Shown here piece after piece: positions 1 through 8,531 of a stretch of DNA of 64,000 nucleotides. The translations under genes and the position numbers were made by a program. The number at the start of each line of letters is the position of its first letter. Position 1 is the stretch's first letter. Below the pieces are notes generated by a model that made no database searches, was not told where the DNA came from, and worked only from the letters and a program-made list of their open reading frames with translations. The stretch spans positions 570,355 to 634,354 of the forward strand of contig CAJTAK010000001.1 in NCBI GenBank assembly GCA_910574255.1, in the 5' to 3' direction. The stretch comes from Clostridia bacterium. Its GTDB lineage: Bacteria; Bacillota; Clostridia; Lachnospirales; Lachnospiraceae.

Positions 1-2
1 CC

Positions 3-566
3 GGATATTCAGGTTCTGATGATGTTCAGGCTGGCGAGATGATGGGCAACTATATCAATGAGATGGTTCCGGACGGCGGTACATACGTTCATATGCAGGG
101 CGTACTTGGATCCTCCGCACAGATTGACAGAGGCCAGGGCATTGCAAACACTATGACAGAGGATAAGGGCTGGACCAGCGGCGGAGACTTTGCTGCAGAG
201 TGGCTGGCAGAGAAGGCTGTAGGTTTTGCAACGGATGCATTGACTCAGTATGGCGATGACCTGAAAGCTATTGTGTGCGACAATGACGATATGTCTTCTG
301 CAGTTCAGGCATACTGCAATTCCGTAAACAGAGAAGACATTGTATGTATCGGCGTTGATGGCAATAAAGGACCCTTGACCATGGTAAAAGAGGGAACTCT
401 GGGTGCAACTGTATTCCAGGATGGTGTTGCGCAGTGTGATTATGCAATCAATACCATTGCAAGGGCAATTATGACCGGAGAAACTGACGGCGTTGAGATG
501 TATAAGACAGACATTCCTTTCGTATTAGTAACTTCAGAAAATGTAGACCAGTATCTGACTGATTAA
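3..566 (+). CDS. Sugar ABC transporter substrate-binding protein (C-terminal part)
   Basis: The reading frame is already open at the window edge, so this is the C-terminal part of a longer protein. It matches the second half of a periplasmic-binding-protein type 1 (ribose/galactose-binding-like) fold: a segment on the re-export of ligand (QIDRGQGI), a hinge region (IVCDNDDMSSAVQAY), then IVCIGVDGNKG and a final IPFVLVTSENVDQYL strand. In Gram-positive bacteria such proteins are lipoproteins feeding an RbsA/RbsC-type importer. The partner genes must lie upstream, because a terminator follows at once and an RpiR gene starts after it. The family call is firm; the sugar is unknown. Confidence 0.85.
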   Translation, partial: GYSGSDDVQAGEMMGNYINEMVPDGGTYVHMQGVLGSSAQIDRGQGIANTMTEDKGWTSGGDFAAEWLAEKAVGFATDALTQYGDDLKAIVCDNDDMSSAVQAYCNSVNREDIVCIGVDGNKGPLTMVKEGTLGATVFQDGVAQCDYAINTIARAIMTGETDGVEMYKTDIPFVLVTSENVDQYLTD

Positions 567-596
567 TGAAGCATACTATTTTGATATGAATGGATG

Positions 597-645
597 AAAT
601 GGGGAGGCTGAGATTCTGGTTTGGATTTCAGTCTCCCATTTTATG
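597..645 (+). terminator. Rho-independent terminator after the binding protein
   Basis: An imperfect hairpin pairs AAATGGGGAGGCTGAGAT with ATTTCAGTCTCCCATTT around a short loop and ends in a T-rich run. It lies about 30 bases after the stop codon of the binding protein and separates that operon from the RpiR gene. Confidence 0.75.
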
Positions 646-733
646 ATTCAGATTAAATTGATATTCCTGTTTTTTGTGTTATAATGAGCGTTAGTGAGAA
701 GAGTATGCTTGCATATTCGGCAAACGGCGAATG

Positions 734-764
734 CTGACTATAAATCTTTGATTCATAGTATAAT
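734..764 (+). promoter_or_regulatory. Probable promoter of the RpiR-kinase pair
   Basis: A consensus -10 box TATAAT at 759-764 lies 60 bases before the RpiR start codon. The only -35-like sequence is CTGACT at 734-739 with a 19-base spacer, so the promoter looks weak or activator-dependent. Confidence 0.45.
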
Positions 765-823
765 GTAGGCGTATATGGATATTTATGGAAGTAAAAATTT
801 AAGGCATACAAAGGGAGAACGGC

Positions 824-1672
824 ATGGGTTATAACATAAACATGACAGATGAGTATACAGTATGGGAAAACATTAAGAATAACTATGAGAGCTTATATGC
901 AGCAGAGGCTAAGGTGGCGGACTTTATCTTGAACAATCCCGGACAGGCGCTGGAAGCAAATGTATCGGAGACTGCGGAGCTGAGCGGAGTTAGTGATGCA
1001 ACAGTGGTCCGATTTTGCAAACGAATCGGTTATGCGGGATTTTATCAGATGAAGATTCAGCTTTCTCACGATATGGGAAAGAATTGGACCTTGAATAAAG
1101 AGAAGGATGCCCAGAATTATGATTCTGTCCAGGAACGGATTTTAACCATTACAAATAATATTATGACCATATCAAAGCATATGGATACGGAAGTAATCAA
1201 GAACTGTGCGAAAGCAATTGATGAGGCTTCCACGGTTTTTGTAATCGGAAATGGATATGCAAAGATTATTGCCTGTGACATCATATACCGTCTTACAAGA
1301 AAGGGGATACGATGCAGCGGCGGCGGATATTCGGAAACAGATTTTGAGAATCTCTATCTGGGACAGGAGAAGGATGTAGCAATCTTTATCTCCCGATCCG
1401 GAGAGGATAAAAAGACTTATAAGGAAATGCAGTTGGCAGAAAAAAAGAAGATGATAACCATCTCTTTGACAGATGCTATTAAATGTCCCATGGCGCAATT
1501 GGCGGATTTTTCTCTCACAACGGGAATCGAGGATCGTGCCAGGGTGTTTATACATGAAAATAGCTCCAGCTTAAATATGATGGTTTTGGTGGAGATCCTT
1601 CTGGAATATGTGACCCAAAAGTACGAGAATAAGAGTTACCTGGATGAAGTTGTTTCAGAGGATCGTTTATAG
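824..1672 (+). CDS. RpiR/MurR family transcriptional regulator
   Basis: This 282-residue protein has the RpiR layout. An N-terminal HTH_6 domain (about residues 15-90, with VADFILNNP and SDATVVRFCKRIGY) binds DNA. A C-terminal SIS domain (about 125-265, with VFVIGNGYAKIIACDI and VAIFISRSGEDKKT) binds sugar phosphates. The ATG at 824 is preceded by AGGGAG at a 6-base distance; a later ATG at 842 has no such site. It sits 22 bases before an FGGY kinase gene and is probably co-transcribed with it, which suggests that it senses the kinase product or a related sugar phosphate. The ligand cannot be read from sequence. Confidence 0.9.
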   Translation: MGYNINMTDEYTVWENIKNNYESLYAAEAKVADFILNNPGQALEANVSETAELSGVSDATVVRFCKRIGYAGFYQMKIQLSHDMGKNWTLNKEKDAQNYDSVQERILTITNNIMTISKHMDTEVIKNCAKAIDEASTVFVIGNGYAKIIACDIIYRLTRKGIRCSGGGYSETDFENLYLGQEKDVAIFISRSGEDKKTYKEMQLAEKKKMITISLTDAIKCPMAQLADFSLTTGIEDRARVFIHENSSSLNMMVLVEILLEYVTQKYENKSYLDEVVSEDRL

Positions 1673-1694
1673 AAAATAAAGAAAGGCTTATGTT

Positions 1695-3002
1695 ATGAAG
1701 ACAATAGGGATTGATATAGGAACCACTACAATCAGTGCCGTAGTTATGGATACAGAAAAGAGAAAGCTTCTTGCTTCTAAGACTGTTCCAAACGGCAGCT
1801 TTATCAGGACGGAGCGGGAGTGGGAGCGCATTCAGGATGTAAAGCTTCTTATGAAAAAGGCAAAGGAAATTCTGGATGAGCTGATTTTGCAGCATCCGGA
1901 CACAGAAGCCATAGGTCTGACCGGACAGATGCACGGCATTCTGTATACGGATGGAGAGGGACGATGTATCAGTCCATTATATACATGGCAGGACGGAAGC
2001 GGCGATCAGCCGGAATTTGACGGGGAGTCCATAGCGGCGCAGGTTACAAGGAAGTATGGGATTTTTGCGGCCACAGGGTTCGGACTGGTGACATATCTGT
2101 ATCATATGAAAAAGGGGCTGGTTCCGGAGGGGAGTGCGGCTGTGTGTACGATTTCCGATTACCTGGGCATGTGGCTGACCGGAAGAAAGAGTCCGCTTGT
2201 TCATGCAAGCAATGGGGCAAGTATCGGTTTTTATGATACAAAGAATTGGCGCTTTCGGGAGGAAATGATTATAGATGCAGGCATGGAGCTTTCCATGCTG
2301 CCAGAAGTGACGACGGAAGTAAAAAAATTAGGTACATATTGCAAAATACCGGTTTTTGTGGCACTTGGAGATAACCAGGCAAGCTTTCTCGGTGCGGTAG
2401 GAATGCAGGAGAATGTGTGGCAGGTGAATGTGGGAACAGGAGGACAGCTGTCGGTATTGTCAGAACAGCATTTTGAGGCTCCGGGGATTGAAGCCCGGCC
2501 TTTCCTGAAGAAGAAGTATATTCTTACCGGAGCAGTGCTTTGCGCCGGCAGAGCTTATGCGATTTTAGAACAGTTTTTCCAAAAATGTGCCGTGGCTATG
2601 GGACTTGATGCAAAAGAGCAGTATGGGGTTATGGGGAAGCTTGCTAAGTCTGCCAGAGAAGATGCAGGTGGAATCCAGGTTATCACAAAGTTTAAGGGAA
2701 CACGGGTCAATCCTGAGGTTAGAGGGAGTATAAGCGGACTTAGTGAAGAGAATTTTCTCCCGGAGAATTTAGTTCTTGGTGCAATTCAGGGGATTGCCCG
2801 GGAGTATTGTGATATTTATCAGGAGATTTATCGGGGAACTGGAATCCGGGCAGAGAAGCTGATAGCTTCCGGAAACGGCGCCAGAAGAAATGAGGTTTTG
2901 AGAGATACCTTAAAAAAGATGTTTCAGGCGGAGCTTGAGATAACAGCTTTCCAGGAAGAGGCTGCATGCGGTGCGGCGCTTAGTGTGTTGTTTGCGGAGT
3001 AG
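1695..3002 (+). CDS. FGGY-family carbohydrate kinase (sedoheptulokinase-like)
   Basis: This 435-residue protein carries the FGGY signatures: an N-terminal phosphate-binding loop GIDIGTTTISAVV, the substrate-region motif GLTGQMHG, a WQDGSGDQ segment, and the C-terminal ATPase motifs VNVGTGGQLS and LIASGNGARRN. It is shorter than typical xylulokinases (about 490-500 residues). Its GQMHGILY/WQDGSG pattern recalls the sedoheptulokinase-like branch, though that is a family impression and not a demonstrated substrate. FGGY kinases phosphorylate a sugar or polyol with ATP in the cytoplasm. It follows the RpiR gene closely, and the upstream binding protein could supply its sugar. Confidence 0.85.
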   Translation: MKTIGIDIGTTTISAVVMDTEKRKLLASKTVPNGSFIRTEREWERIQDVKLLMKKAKEILDELILQHPDTEAIGLTGQMHGILYTDGEGRCISPLYTWQDGSGDQPEFDGESIAAQVTRKYGIFAATGFGLVTYLYHMKKGLVPEGSAAVCTISDYLGMWLTGRKSPLVHASNGASIGFYDTKNWRFREEMIIDAGMELSMLPEVTTEVKKLGTYCKIPVFVALGDNQASFLGAVGMQENVWQVNVGTGGQLSVLSEQHFEAPGIEARPFLKKKYILTGAVLCAGRAYAILEQFFQKCAVAMGLDAKEQYGVMGKLAKSAREDAGGIQVITKFKGTRVNPEVRGSISGLSEENFLPENLVLGAIQGIAREYCDIYQEIYRGTGIRAEKLIASGNGARRNEVLRDTLKKMFQAELEITAFQEEAACGAALSVLFAE

Positions 3003-3090
3003 ATATGATTATGATTTTAGATACTAAAGCATAATCATAAGCCATAAGGTGTTTATTTTATAATATAGAATTTTCTATATAGTTAACAAC

Positions 3091-3129
3091 ACAAAGCGGC
3101 AAGGATAAGAGAAATCCTTGCCGCTTTGT
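3091..3129. terminator. Strong hairpin, likely terminator after the FGGY kinase
   Basis: A perfect 16-bp stem pairs ACAAAGCGGCAAGGAT (3091-3106) with its complement at 3114-3129 across a 7-base loop. There is no long T run, so it may be a weak or bidirectional terminator. It divides the RpiR-kinase unit from the LacI unit. The remaining 3003-3227 is AT-rich and shows nothing else. Confidence 0.6.
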
Positions 3130-3227
3130 ATTGTTGAAAATTCACAAAAAACACTTAAAAGAGAGGCAGATTATTAGGATGAAAAACAGCAATATTCATA
3201 AACTTGCCTAGTTTTCATAATTTATAG

Positions 3228-3256
3228 TTGACGAAAAATAAAAGTAACAGTATAAT
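3228..3256 (+). promoter_or_regulatory. Sigma-A promoter of the LacI-AnmK-ABC operon
   Basis: TTGACG at 3228-3233 and a perfect TATAAT at 3251-3256 are separated by exactly 17 bases. The expected start of transcription near 3263 falls just before the first palindromic operator, so repressor binding there would block the polymerase. Confidence 0.85.
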
Positions 3257-3267
3257 TAAATTAACGG

Positions 3268-3283
3268 TTGAGAACGTTCTCAA
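3268..3283. promoter_or_regulatory. LacI-type operator O1
   Basis: TTGAGAACGTTCTCAA is a perfect 16-bp palindrome with the central CG typical of LacI/GalR operators. It overlaps the start region of the promoter. A second copy of its core lies downstream. Confidence 0.85.
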
Positions 3284-3328
3284 GATGGTAACAGAGAGAC
3301 GTATAGAAACTGGAATAAAGTTTTAGGA

Positions 3329-3342
3329 TGAGAACGTTCTCA
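3329..3342. promoter_or_regulatory. LacI-type operator O2
   Basis: TGAGAACGTTCTCA is a perfect palindrome identical to the core of the first operator. The two centres are exactly 60 bp apart, close to six helical turns, which suits looping or cooperative binding by one tetrameric or paired repressor. It lies 26 bases before the lacI-type start codon, consistent with autorepression. Confidence 0.85.
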
Positions 3343-3367
3343 AAATGAATAATAAAGGAATAACGGG

Positions 3368-4405
3368 ATGGAGAGTAATAACCAGACAGTTACCATTGAT
3401 GATGTGGCAAAGCTGGCAGGTGTATCAAAAGCCACAGTAGGACGTGTAATTGGAAATTATGGAAGTGTATCAGAAAAAAGCCGTCAAAAAGTTATGGAGG
3501 CAGTAAAAGAATTGGATTATGTTCCGAATACGATAGCCCAAGGTCTTCGCAGCCATAGTACAAAAACGATAGCAGTGGTATTGGGAAGTATTAAAAATAG
3601 TTATTGCAATGAGCTTGTATATGCTATAGAGAAAGAAGCAATGAAACGAGGATATAACGTTTTGATATGTAATACTCATGAGAACCTGGACAAAGAGATT
3701 CAGCATCTTCGGAATATAAGAAGCCGCCAGGTAGACGGTGTAATATTGATTCCGGTATATACAGTTGGAAAAGTGATTCCGGAAAAATACAGACATTTAT
3801 ATGAAAATCTGAACATTCCAATGGTATTTGTTGATAGAAATATTATGGGAATCGAAAAAGATCTGGTTCAGAGCAAAAATGAGGAAGCTTCTTATGAGGC
3901 AACAAAGTATTTGATTTCTCTTGGCCATAAGAATATCGGAGTGATTGGAACTGTTGCATACTCAACAGTACAGGACCGGATTAAGGGATACCGCAGAGCG
4001 CTTCAGGAATCGGGAATTGCTGTAAATGCATCCTTGGTAGTAGATGCAGAGTATTCCGAGAAGCATGTGGGACAGAAGCTGGCAGCTAAATTGCTGGAGG
4101 AACATCCGGAACTAACAGCGCTTTATGTGTTAAATAACACTCTCTGCGGTAGTGTTCTTCTGGAACTCAAAAAGCGGAATTTGCATACACCAGATGACTT
4201 ATCTTTGCTCACATGGGATGATGATGATTTGAATGAACTATTTGATATTACAACAATTGTTCAATACGTAGAGGAAATCGGAAGATCTGCAGTGAAACGC
4301 TTATTTGAATTGATGGCGGATTCTCAGTTAAAGGCAGAGGTACAGCGGATTGATACGGAAATGATAATTCGTAAATCCTGTGCAGAACCAAAAGCTTTTC
4401 AGTAG
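3368..4405 (+). CDS. LacI/GalR family repressor
   Basis: This 345-residue protein has the standard LacI plan. The N-terminal HTH (residues about 8-33, TIDDVAKLAGVSKATVGRVI) and hinge helix (VPNTIAQGLRS) are followed by a PBP1-type effector domain (SHSTKTIAVVLGSIKNSYCNE, then HKNIGVIG). It is the first gene of the operon and lies behind two copies of a palindrome typical of the family, so autoregulation is likely. The inducer is presumably the ligand imported or phosphorylated by the downstream genes. A GCGAT-free, AT-rich leader with AAGGA precedes the ATG. Confidence 0.93.
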   Translation: MESNNQTVTIDDVAKLAGVSKATVGRVIGNYGSVSEKSRQKVMEAVKELDYVPNTIAQGLRSHSTKTIAVVLGSIKNSYCNELVYAIEKEAMKRGYNVLICNTHENLDKEIQHLRNIRSRQVDGVILIPVYTVGKVIPEKYRHLYENLNIPMVFVDRNIMGIEKDLVQSKNEEASYEATKYLISLGHKNIGVIGTVAYSTVQDRIKGYRRALQESGIAVNASLVVDAEYSEKHVGQKLAAKLLEEHPELTALYVLNNTLCGSVLLELKKRNLHTPDDLSLLTWDDDDLNELFDITTIVQYVEEIGRSAVKRLFELMADSQLKAEVQRIDTEMIIRKSCAEPKAFQ

Positions 4406-4460
4406 GATAGTAATGCCGAAAAAGGCTGCTATAAATAAATTATTTTAAAGGAGGCTATTT

Positions 4461-5693
4461 ATGGACTTAATTATGGGAATGAACAGTGGTTCCTCGTTTG
4501 ATGGAATTGACGTAGTTCTCGCAGAAACGGAGATGGATGCGGACGGCTTTCCCAAAGCACCTAAATTTATCTGCGGAGGATCTTATGACTGGCCAGATGA
4601 TGTAAAAGAGATTGTAACGGCATCATTTGACAACAAAGTAGATATGATTGGATTAAACAGACTGAATTATATCTGCGGGGCAGTGTTTGCGGAAAAGGCT
4701 GTGCAGTTTATGAAAGAGAACAATATCAATCCTATGGATGTGAAGGTTTTGGGATTGGATACACAGACGATTTACCAAGAACAGCCAGATCACAAAGCGA
4801 TTGATGCTATGACGGATGAGCAGAAGGCAGACTGGCCCCACAGATGGTTGGACGGCCCGTATCCGGCAGGAATGCAGATGGGAGATAGCTCTGTTATTGC
4901 GAATCTGACGAACATTGACACAGTAACACATTTCCGTTCGGCAGATCACACCTGGGGCGGAAGTGCGGCACCATTAATGCCATATCTGGATTTTATTCTT
5001 TTCAGGAAAGATGAGAAGCCCTCTATGACATTGAATATTGGCGGAATTGCAAATCTCCATGTGGGATGCAAGGGCAGAAGAGATATGTTTGGATTTGATA
5101 CAGGTCCAGGCAATGTGATTTCCAACTATATGTGCAGAAAGCTGTTTGGCGTTGAATATGATAAGGATGGAAAGATTGCGGCAAGCGGGAATGTAAATGA
5201 TGAATTATTAAATCATTTCATGCATCATCCATTCTTTGACAGACCAGTACCACGTTCGGGATGGATTGCGGATTACAGTGCAGAATATATTGATGGTGTA
5301 ATTGAGAAATTTAAGCATCTGCCCAAAGAGGACATTATTGCTACAGCATGTGCATTTACTGGTGCGGCAGTTGCAAAGAGTATGATTGATAATATTCCGG
5401 AAGAAATCATCAAGAATACAGACAAACTCTATGCAAGCGGCGGCGGTACAAGAAACCCGCAGATTATGAAAGAAATCCAGGCAAGAGTACCATCCAACAT
5501 AACAGTGACGACCTCTGCTGATATTGGCGTTCCGCCAGAATATAAAGAAGCGATTAAGTTTGCGACCATCGCTTATTCAACTATTCATTGCGTACCAGGC
5601 AATATACCAGCAGCAGGCCATGCGTCACAATATGCAATTCTTGGCAAGATTGCGTTAGCCCCACGTCATATTAAAGGCGGTGCACAGCTTTAA
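4461..5693 (+). CDS. AnmK-family kinase (anhydro-N-acetylmuramic acid kinase-like)
   Basis: This 410-residue protein belongs to the AnmK family. The N-terminal phosphate loop appears as GMNSGSSFDGID in place of the usual GxMSGTSxDG. The catalytic region keeps FRSADHTWGGSAAPL, corresponding to the FRxxD and GGxxAPL motifs that hold the general base. LNIGGIANL and FDTGPGNV are also present. Known AnmK enzymes open and phosphorylate 1,6-anhydroMurNAc. This one is about 40 residues longer than E. coli AnmK, has several altered motif positions, and is tied to a dedicated ABC importer and LacI repressor with no MurQ in sight, so its substrate may be a different anhydro sugar. An excellent AAAGGAGG precedes the ATG. 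Confidence 0.85.
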   Translation: MDLIMGMNSGSSFDGIDVVLAETEMDADGFPKAPKFICGGSYDWPDDVKEIVTASFDNKVDMIGLNRLNYICGAVFAEKAVQFMKENNINPMDVKVLGLDTQTIYQEQPDHKAIDAMTDEQKADWPHRWLDGPYPAGMQMGDSSVIANLTNIDTVTHFRSADHTWGGSAAPLMPYLDFILFRKDEKPSMTLNIGGIANLHVGCKGRRDMFGFDTGPGNVISNYMCRKLFGVEYDKDGKIAASGNVNDELLNHFMHHPFFDRPVPRSGWIADYSAEYIDGVIEKFKHLPKEDIIATACAFTGAAVAKSMIDNIPEEIIKNTDKLYASGGGTRNPQIMKEIQARVPSNITVTTSADIGVPPEYKEAIKFATIAYSTIHCVPGNIPAAGHASQYAILGKIALAPRHIKGGAQL

Positions 5694-5861
5694 TCATAGA
5701 ATTACATATTTATATGATTGTAGCACAAATTTCCATTGAAAACTAGTAGTAAAATCAGATAGTATTCAATTGCGACCTGAATATTAGAAGATTGAAGAAT
5801 AGAGATTCCAAAATGTTGGCTTATGTCAGGATTTCTTGGGAAAGATGAAAGGATAACTATT

Positions 5862-6878
5862 ATGAAAAAGAAAATTTTAGCTTTAATCTGTGCGTCTGTT
5901 ATGCTCTTCTCTCTGACGGCGTGTGGTAATAATTCAGAAACGCCAGCAACGGAAGAACCGGTGGAAGCACCTGGAACAGAGACACCGGAAGCAAAGGAAG
6001 CGGCAGATGATAAAGAGACAATTACAATCGGAGTTTCATTTGGTCAGAATGTGCACCCATTTTTTGTAGCTATGCAGATGGGAATTGAGGCAGCTTGTAA
6101 GGATTATGGTATTGACAATGTAAATATTCTGGCAGCAGACAGTTCTTTAGAGACACAAGTGTCACAGATTGAGAATTTAGTTACAATGGGCTGCGATGTG
6201 ATTTTATTGAATCCCTATGATTCCGATGGAGTTGTGAATGCAGTGAACAGTGCACAGGAAGCTGGCGTAGGTATATTCACAATGGATATTGACTGCGAGG
6301 GCTCCACAGCTTATGTGGCTTCTGATAACGTAAAGGTTGGTAAGCTGCTTGGCGAGTGGATTGTAGAACAGCTTGGCGGTGAAGGCAAAATTGCAATCAT
6401 TGATGGAATCAGTGTAACTTCTTTAAAAGACAGAACAGATGGATTTATGTCAGCGATTGAAGGGAGCAATATTGAGGTTGTAGCAGAACAGCAGACAGCA
6501 GTGGAACGAGATGCGGCATTGGATTCTGCTGAAACCATCTTGCAGGCACATCCGGATATTGATGCGTTTGTTGGTGTAAATGAAAACTCTGGTATGGCTA
6601 TTTTAAGTGCAGTGACAGCAGCAGGGTTGGATGATGTACTTATGACCTGCGTAGATGCAACTGCGGAGACAATGGCAGCAATCCGTGACGGCAAAGTGGA
6701 TGTGGGAGTATCCCAGGACCCTTATCAGATGGGATATACTGCCGTAGAGCAGGCCATTGCCTGGGCAAAGGGTGAGACCATAGAAAAATTTATAGAGGTT
6801 CCGGTTGCTTATATGAATCAGGATAATATTCAGGAAGTAATTGAGAGAGAGCAAGGATACGGAGTGGAAGTGGAGTAA
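5862..6878 (+). CDS. Sugar ABC transporter substrate-binding lipoprotein
   Basis: I chose the ATG at 5862 (GAAAGGA about 9 bases before it), giving 338 residues; an earlier in-frame ATG at 5823 would bury the signal peptide. The protein begins with a lipoprotein signal (MKKKILALICASVMLFSLTACG, lipobox LTAC), then an acidic Pro/Glu linker and a type 1 periplasmic-binding domain (TIGVSFGQNVHPFF, then MGCDVILLNPYD, GKIAIIDG and MTCVDATAETMAAI). It would sit outside the membrane, lipid-anchored, delivering ligand to the importer encoded just downstream. Because it is in the LacI/AnmK operon, the ligand is probably the AnmK-like substrate or its precursor. Confidence 0.9.
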   Translation: MKKKILALICASVMLFSLTACGNNSETPATEEPVEAPGTETPEAKEAADDKETITIGVSFGQNVHPFFVAMQMGIEAACKDYGIDNVNILAADSSLETQVSQIENLVTMGCDVILLNPYDSDGVVNAVNSAQEAGVGIFTMDIDCEGSTAYVASDNVKVGKLLGEWIVEQLGGEGKIAIIDGISVTSLKDRTDGFMSAIEGSNIEVVAEQQTAVERDAALDSAETILQAHPDIDAFVGVNENSGMAILSAVTAAGLDDVLMTCVDATAETMAAIRDGKVDVGVSQDPYQMGYTAVEQAIAWAKGETIEKFIEVPVAYMNQDNIQEVIEREQGYGVEVE

Positions 6879-6899
6879 TTCTTCAGCAGCTTTTGTAGA

Positions 6900-6931
6900 C
6901 AGATTATGCGAAAAGAATAGAGCATAATCTG
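6900..6931 (+). terminator. Intercistronic hairpin 1 after the binding protein
   Basis: A perfect 10-bp stem, CAGATTATGC with GCATAATCTG, encloses a 12-base loop. With the hairpin that follows, it lies between the binding-protein and ATPase genes, where such structures commonly protect the upstream mRNA and lower expression of the downstream genes. Confidence 0.6.
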
Positions 6932-6945
6932 CAGATTCAGGAGAA

Positions 6946-6991
6946 GGGGTGCCGCAAAATTAAGAGGTTTATTTTGTGGCGCCCTCTTTTT
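6946..6991 (+). terminator. Intercistronic terminator-like hairpin 2
   Basis: GGGTGCCGCAAAAT (6947-6960) pairs with ATTTTGTGGCGCCC (6971-6984) through two wobble or mismatch positions. CTCTTTTT follows. It is probably a partial terminator that makes the binding protein more abundant than the membrane components. Confidence 0.75.
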
Positions 6992-7013
6992 GTAAAAATA
7001 AAGAGGTGAAAAT

Positions 7014-8531
7014 GTGTCTGAAGTAATCGTAAGAATGGAAGGTATTTCCAAATCATTTGCTGGCATTAAGGCACTGGATCATGTACAGATAGAACTTCGC
7101 AAGGGAGAGGTTCATGCTTTGATGGGCGAAAATGGTGCAGGGAAGTCTACTTTGATGAAAATTATGACTGGTGTATACATGAAGGATGAAGGTTCCATGT
7201 ATCTGCGGGATGAGGTGAGCGGTGAGATGAAGCTGACAGAGATGAAATCTCCGCTGATGGCACAGAAGCTTGGTCTTAGCATGGTATTCCAGGAGCTTAA
7301 TCTTCTGGAAAATATGAATATCGGAGAAAACATATTTATTGGACGGGAGCCTGTCGGAACAGCAACAATTGTAGATAAAAAAATCTTATACGAGAAAGCA
7401 AAAGAGGAATTGACAAAAGTAAAGCTGGATGTCAATCCAACTACCACTGTCTCTTCTCTAAGCTGTGGTCAAAAACAGTGCGTGGAGATTGCCAAGGCAT
7501 TATCTTTTGATGCCCGGGTTGTAGTGTTTGATGAGCCGACGGCAAGTCTCTCTGAAACGGAATCTCAAACGTTATTTGAGATTATCCAAGAATTAAAGAA
7601 TAAAGGCGTATGTATTGTATATATTTCCCATCGTATGGAGGAAGTGTTTGAGCTTGCTGACAGAATTACCGTATTCAGGAATGGAACATATATTGATACA
7701 GTGGAGGCAGGCAAGGTTTCTGAGACTGATTTGATTAAAATGATGATTGGCCGTGATCTAGAAGAAGGAAAGAAACAGGTCAGCGAATATATCAACAATA
7801 AAAAAACAGTATTGTCAGTAAGAAATGTAACAGTTTTCCCCAATTCGGTTCCTGTCAGTTTTGATTTGCATGAGAAAGAAATCCTGGGATTCTTTGGTCT
7901 GGTAGGAGCAGGAAGAACGGAGCTTTCCAGAGTGATCTTTGGAATTGACCCGATTGGAGAGGGCGAGATTTATATTCAGGGAAATAAAGCACATATTAGC
8001 TGCCCACGGGATGCGATTAATGCCGGAATTGGTCTGGTTCCGGAAGACAGGAAAGGTCTGGGGTTGATTCTTGGAATGAGCATTAAAGATAATATGCTGA
8101 TCTCAAAACTTGGGCAGTTAAAGAGCTGGATTTTGAATAAGAAGGTTTTGAAGGGAATTACTGGCACTTATATTGATGATCTGGGTATTGCTTTGCGGGA
8201 TGAAAATCAAGAGGTAAAAGAGCTTAGCGGCGGGAACCAACAAAAGGTAGTTATTGCAAAGTGGCTAGCTATGGCACCGGATATTTTGATTATGGATGAA
8301 CCTACACGAGGGATTGATGTAGGCGCTAAGAGTGAAATTTATACTTTAATGAGAAAACTTACGGAGGCAGGAAAGAGTATTATTATGATTTCCTCAGAGA
8401 TGGCAGAGGTTCAGAAAGTGAGTGATCGTGTTATTGTCATGCATGAAGGAAATATTACCGGAGAGCTGTCCATCGAAGAAGCTACAAAAAATAATATAAT
8501 GCAGGCTGCATTTGGAGGTATAAAAGCATGA
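7014..8531 (+). CDS. Sugar ABC transporter ATP-binding protein (RbsA/MglA type)
   Basis: This 505-residue double ATPase starts with GTG, placed correctly behind AAGAGGTG; an overlapping ATG two bases earlier is closed by a stop after four codons. The first cassette has Walker A GENGAGKSTLMKIM and signature LSCGQKQCVEIAKAL. The second has the usual degenerate Walker A GLVGAGRTELSRV and signature LSGGNQQKVVIAKWL. Such proteins energise CUT2-family importers from the cytoplasmic face. Its stop overlaps the start of the permease gene by 4 bases (ATGA), so translation is coupled. Confidence 0.93.
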   Translation: MSEVIVRMEGISKSFAGIKALDHVQIELRKGEVHALMGENGAGKSTLMKIMTGVYMKDEGSMYLRDEVSGEMKLTEMKSPLMAQKLGLSMVFQELNLLENMNIGENIFIGREPVGTATIVDKKILYEKAKEELTKVKLDVNPTTTVSSLSCGQKQCVEIAKALSFDARVVVFDEPTASLSETESQTLFEIIQELKNKGVCIVYISHRMEEVFELADRITVFRNGTYIDTVEAGKVSETDLIKMMIGRDLEEGKKQVSEYINNKKTVLSVRNVTVFPNSVPVSFDLHEKEILGFFGLVGAGRTELSRVIFGIDPIGEGEIYIQGNKAHISCPRDAINAGIGLVPEDRKGLGLILGMSIKDNMLISKLGQLKSWILNKKVLKGITGTYIDDLGIALRDENQEVKELSGGNQQKVVIAKWLAMAPDILIMDEPTRGIDVGAKSEIYTLMRKLTEAGKSIIMISSEMAEVQKVSDRVIVMHEGNITGELSIEEATKNNIMQAAFGGIKA

